A stretch of DNA of 6,772 nt from an uncultured Actinomycetes bacterium (lineage in GTDB: Bacteria > Actinomycetota > Actinomycetes > Nanopelagicales > Nanopelagicaceae), in assembly GCA_903827345.1 (NCBI GenBank), contig CAIKID010000050.1, positions 1-6,772 of the forward strand. Reading direction: 5' to 3'. The notes beneath the pieces are model-generated. The model ran no database searches. It worked only from the letters and a program-made list of their open reading frames with translations, and was not told where the DNA came from. Numbering within the stretch: position 1 is the stretch's first letter; the number at the start of each line of letters is the position of its first letter. The position numbers and the translations under genes are program-made. Below, one piece after another: positions 6,457 to 6,772 of the stretch.

Positions 6457-6772
6457 ATGGACACAACTCTGCTTCGCATTGAAAACCTCAGCAAGACCTT
6501 CGCTACGGTCAAAGCAAATGACAACATCTCTTTGGAAGTAAACAAGGGTGAAGTTGTAGCTCTGCTCGGAGAAAATGGCGCTGGAAAGTCCACTCTCGTA
6601 AAGAGCGTCTTTGGTTTAGTAAAACCCGATTCGGGCACCATCACCATCAAGGGCGAAGTCATCGAAGCTGGTGACACCGCCGCCGCAATCAGGCATGGCA
6701 TCGGAATGGTGCACCAACATTTTCAACTGGTTCCAGTTATGTCAGTTGCTGAAAATATTATTTTGGGCGATG
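6457..6772 (+). CDS. Nucleoside ABC transporter ATP-binding protein (3' end cut off by window)
   Basis: The last gene starts at ATG 6457 and is open to the window end, giving 105 residues plus one base. AAGGAG at 6440-6445 is a strong ribosome site with an 11-base spacing. The protein opens LLRIENLSKTFATVKAND, has the Walker A motif GENGAGKST (38-46) and then GMVHQHFQLVP (83-93) with the Q-loop, followed by SVAENIILG (96-104). The HQHF form of the Q-loop region is typical of ATPases of BMP-type nucleoside importers (NupA/YufO), which are tandem double-ATPase proteins of about 500 residues like RbsA. The signature motif, Walker B and the second ATPase half are expected beyond the window. It should sit on the cytoplasmic face and drive import through the two permeases encoded upstream. 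In the Bacillus-type operon the ATPase gene precedes the permeases; here it follows them. Confidence 0.94.
   Translation, partial: MDTTLLRIENLSKTFATVKANDNISLEVNKGEVVALLGENGAGKSTLVKSVFGLVKPDSGTITIKGEVIEAGDTAAAIRHGIGMVHQHFQLVPVMSVAENIILGD

Overview
The window carries eight co-directional protein genes on the + strand, packed with short overlaps or small gaps, plus one strong intrinsic terminator and one leader that appears structured. Both end genes run off the window. Base composition is near 50% GC by eye. The single exported binding protein has a Sec signal peptide, and most starts have purine-rich Shine-Dalgarno sites. The style (compact operons, a GTG start used in a stop/start overlap, no outer-membrane features) suggests a compact bacterial genome. 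My best guess is an actinobacterium of the small-genome freshwater type, but that is a weak inference without a marker gene.

Block 1 (1-3137) is a tight four-gene operon. It holds a phosphorylase of the 5'-methylthioinosine (MTI) type, a 5'-methylthioadenosine/S-adenosylhomocysteine (MTA/SAH) deaminase-type amidohydrolase, a small DUF985-type cupin and a short-chain dehydrogenase/reductase. The first two form a coherent 'deaminate first, then phosphorolyse' route: MTA to MTI to hypoxanthine plus 5-methylthioribose-1-phosphate. The cupin and the dehydrogenase have no assigned role. Both are joined to the deaminase gene by overlapping stop/start codons, so they are candidates for linked steps.

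Block 2 (3245-6772) is a purine-nucleoside ABC importer of the BMP/Nup type: a secreted binding protein, two different BPD_transp_2-family permeases and the start of the ATPase. The binding-protein gene is followed by an 18-bp hairpin with a U-tract and only then by the permeases, an arrangement that should give far more binding protein than membrane components. The 107-base leader before the binding-protein gene can fold into a long two-part stem whose 3' arm ends at the ribosome binding site. This is the most likely place for an undescribed control element.

Together the locus reads as a nucleoside scavenging cassette: import of purine nucleosides (possibly including methylthio- or deoxy-nucleosides) next to cytoplasmic enzymes that deaminate and cleave them to hypoxanthine and a sugar phosphate. 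No mobile element, CRISPR array, tRNA or rRNA was seen.
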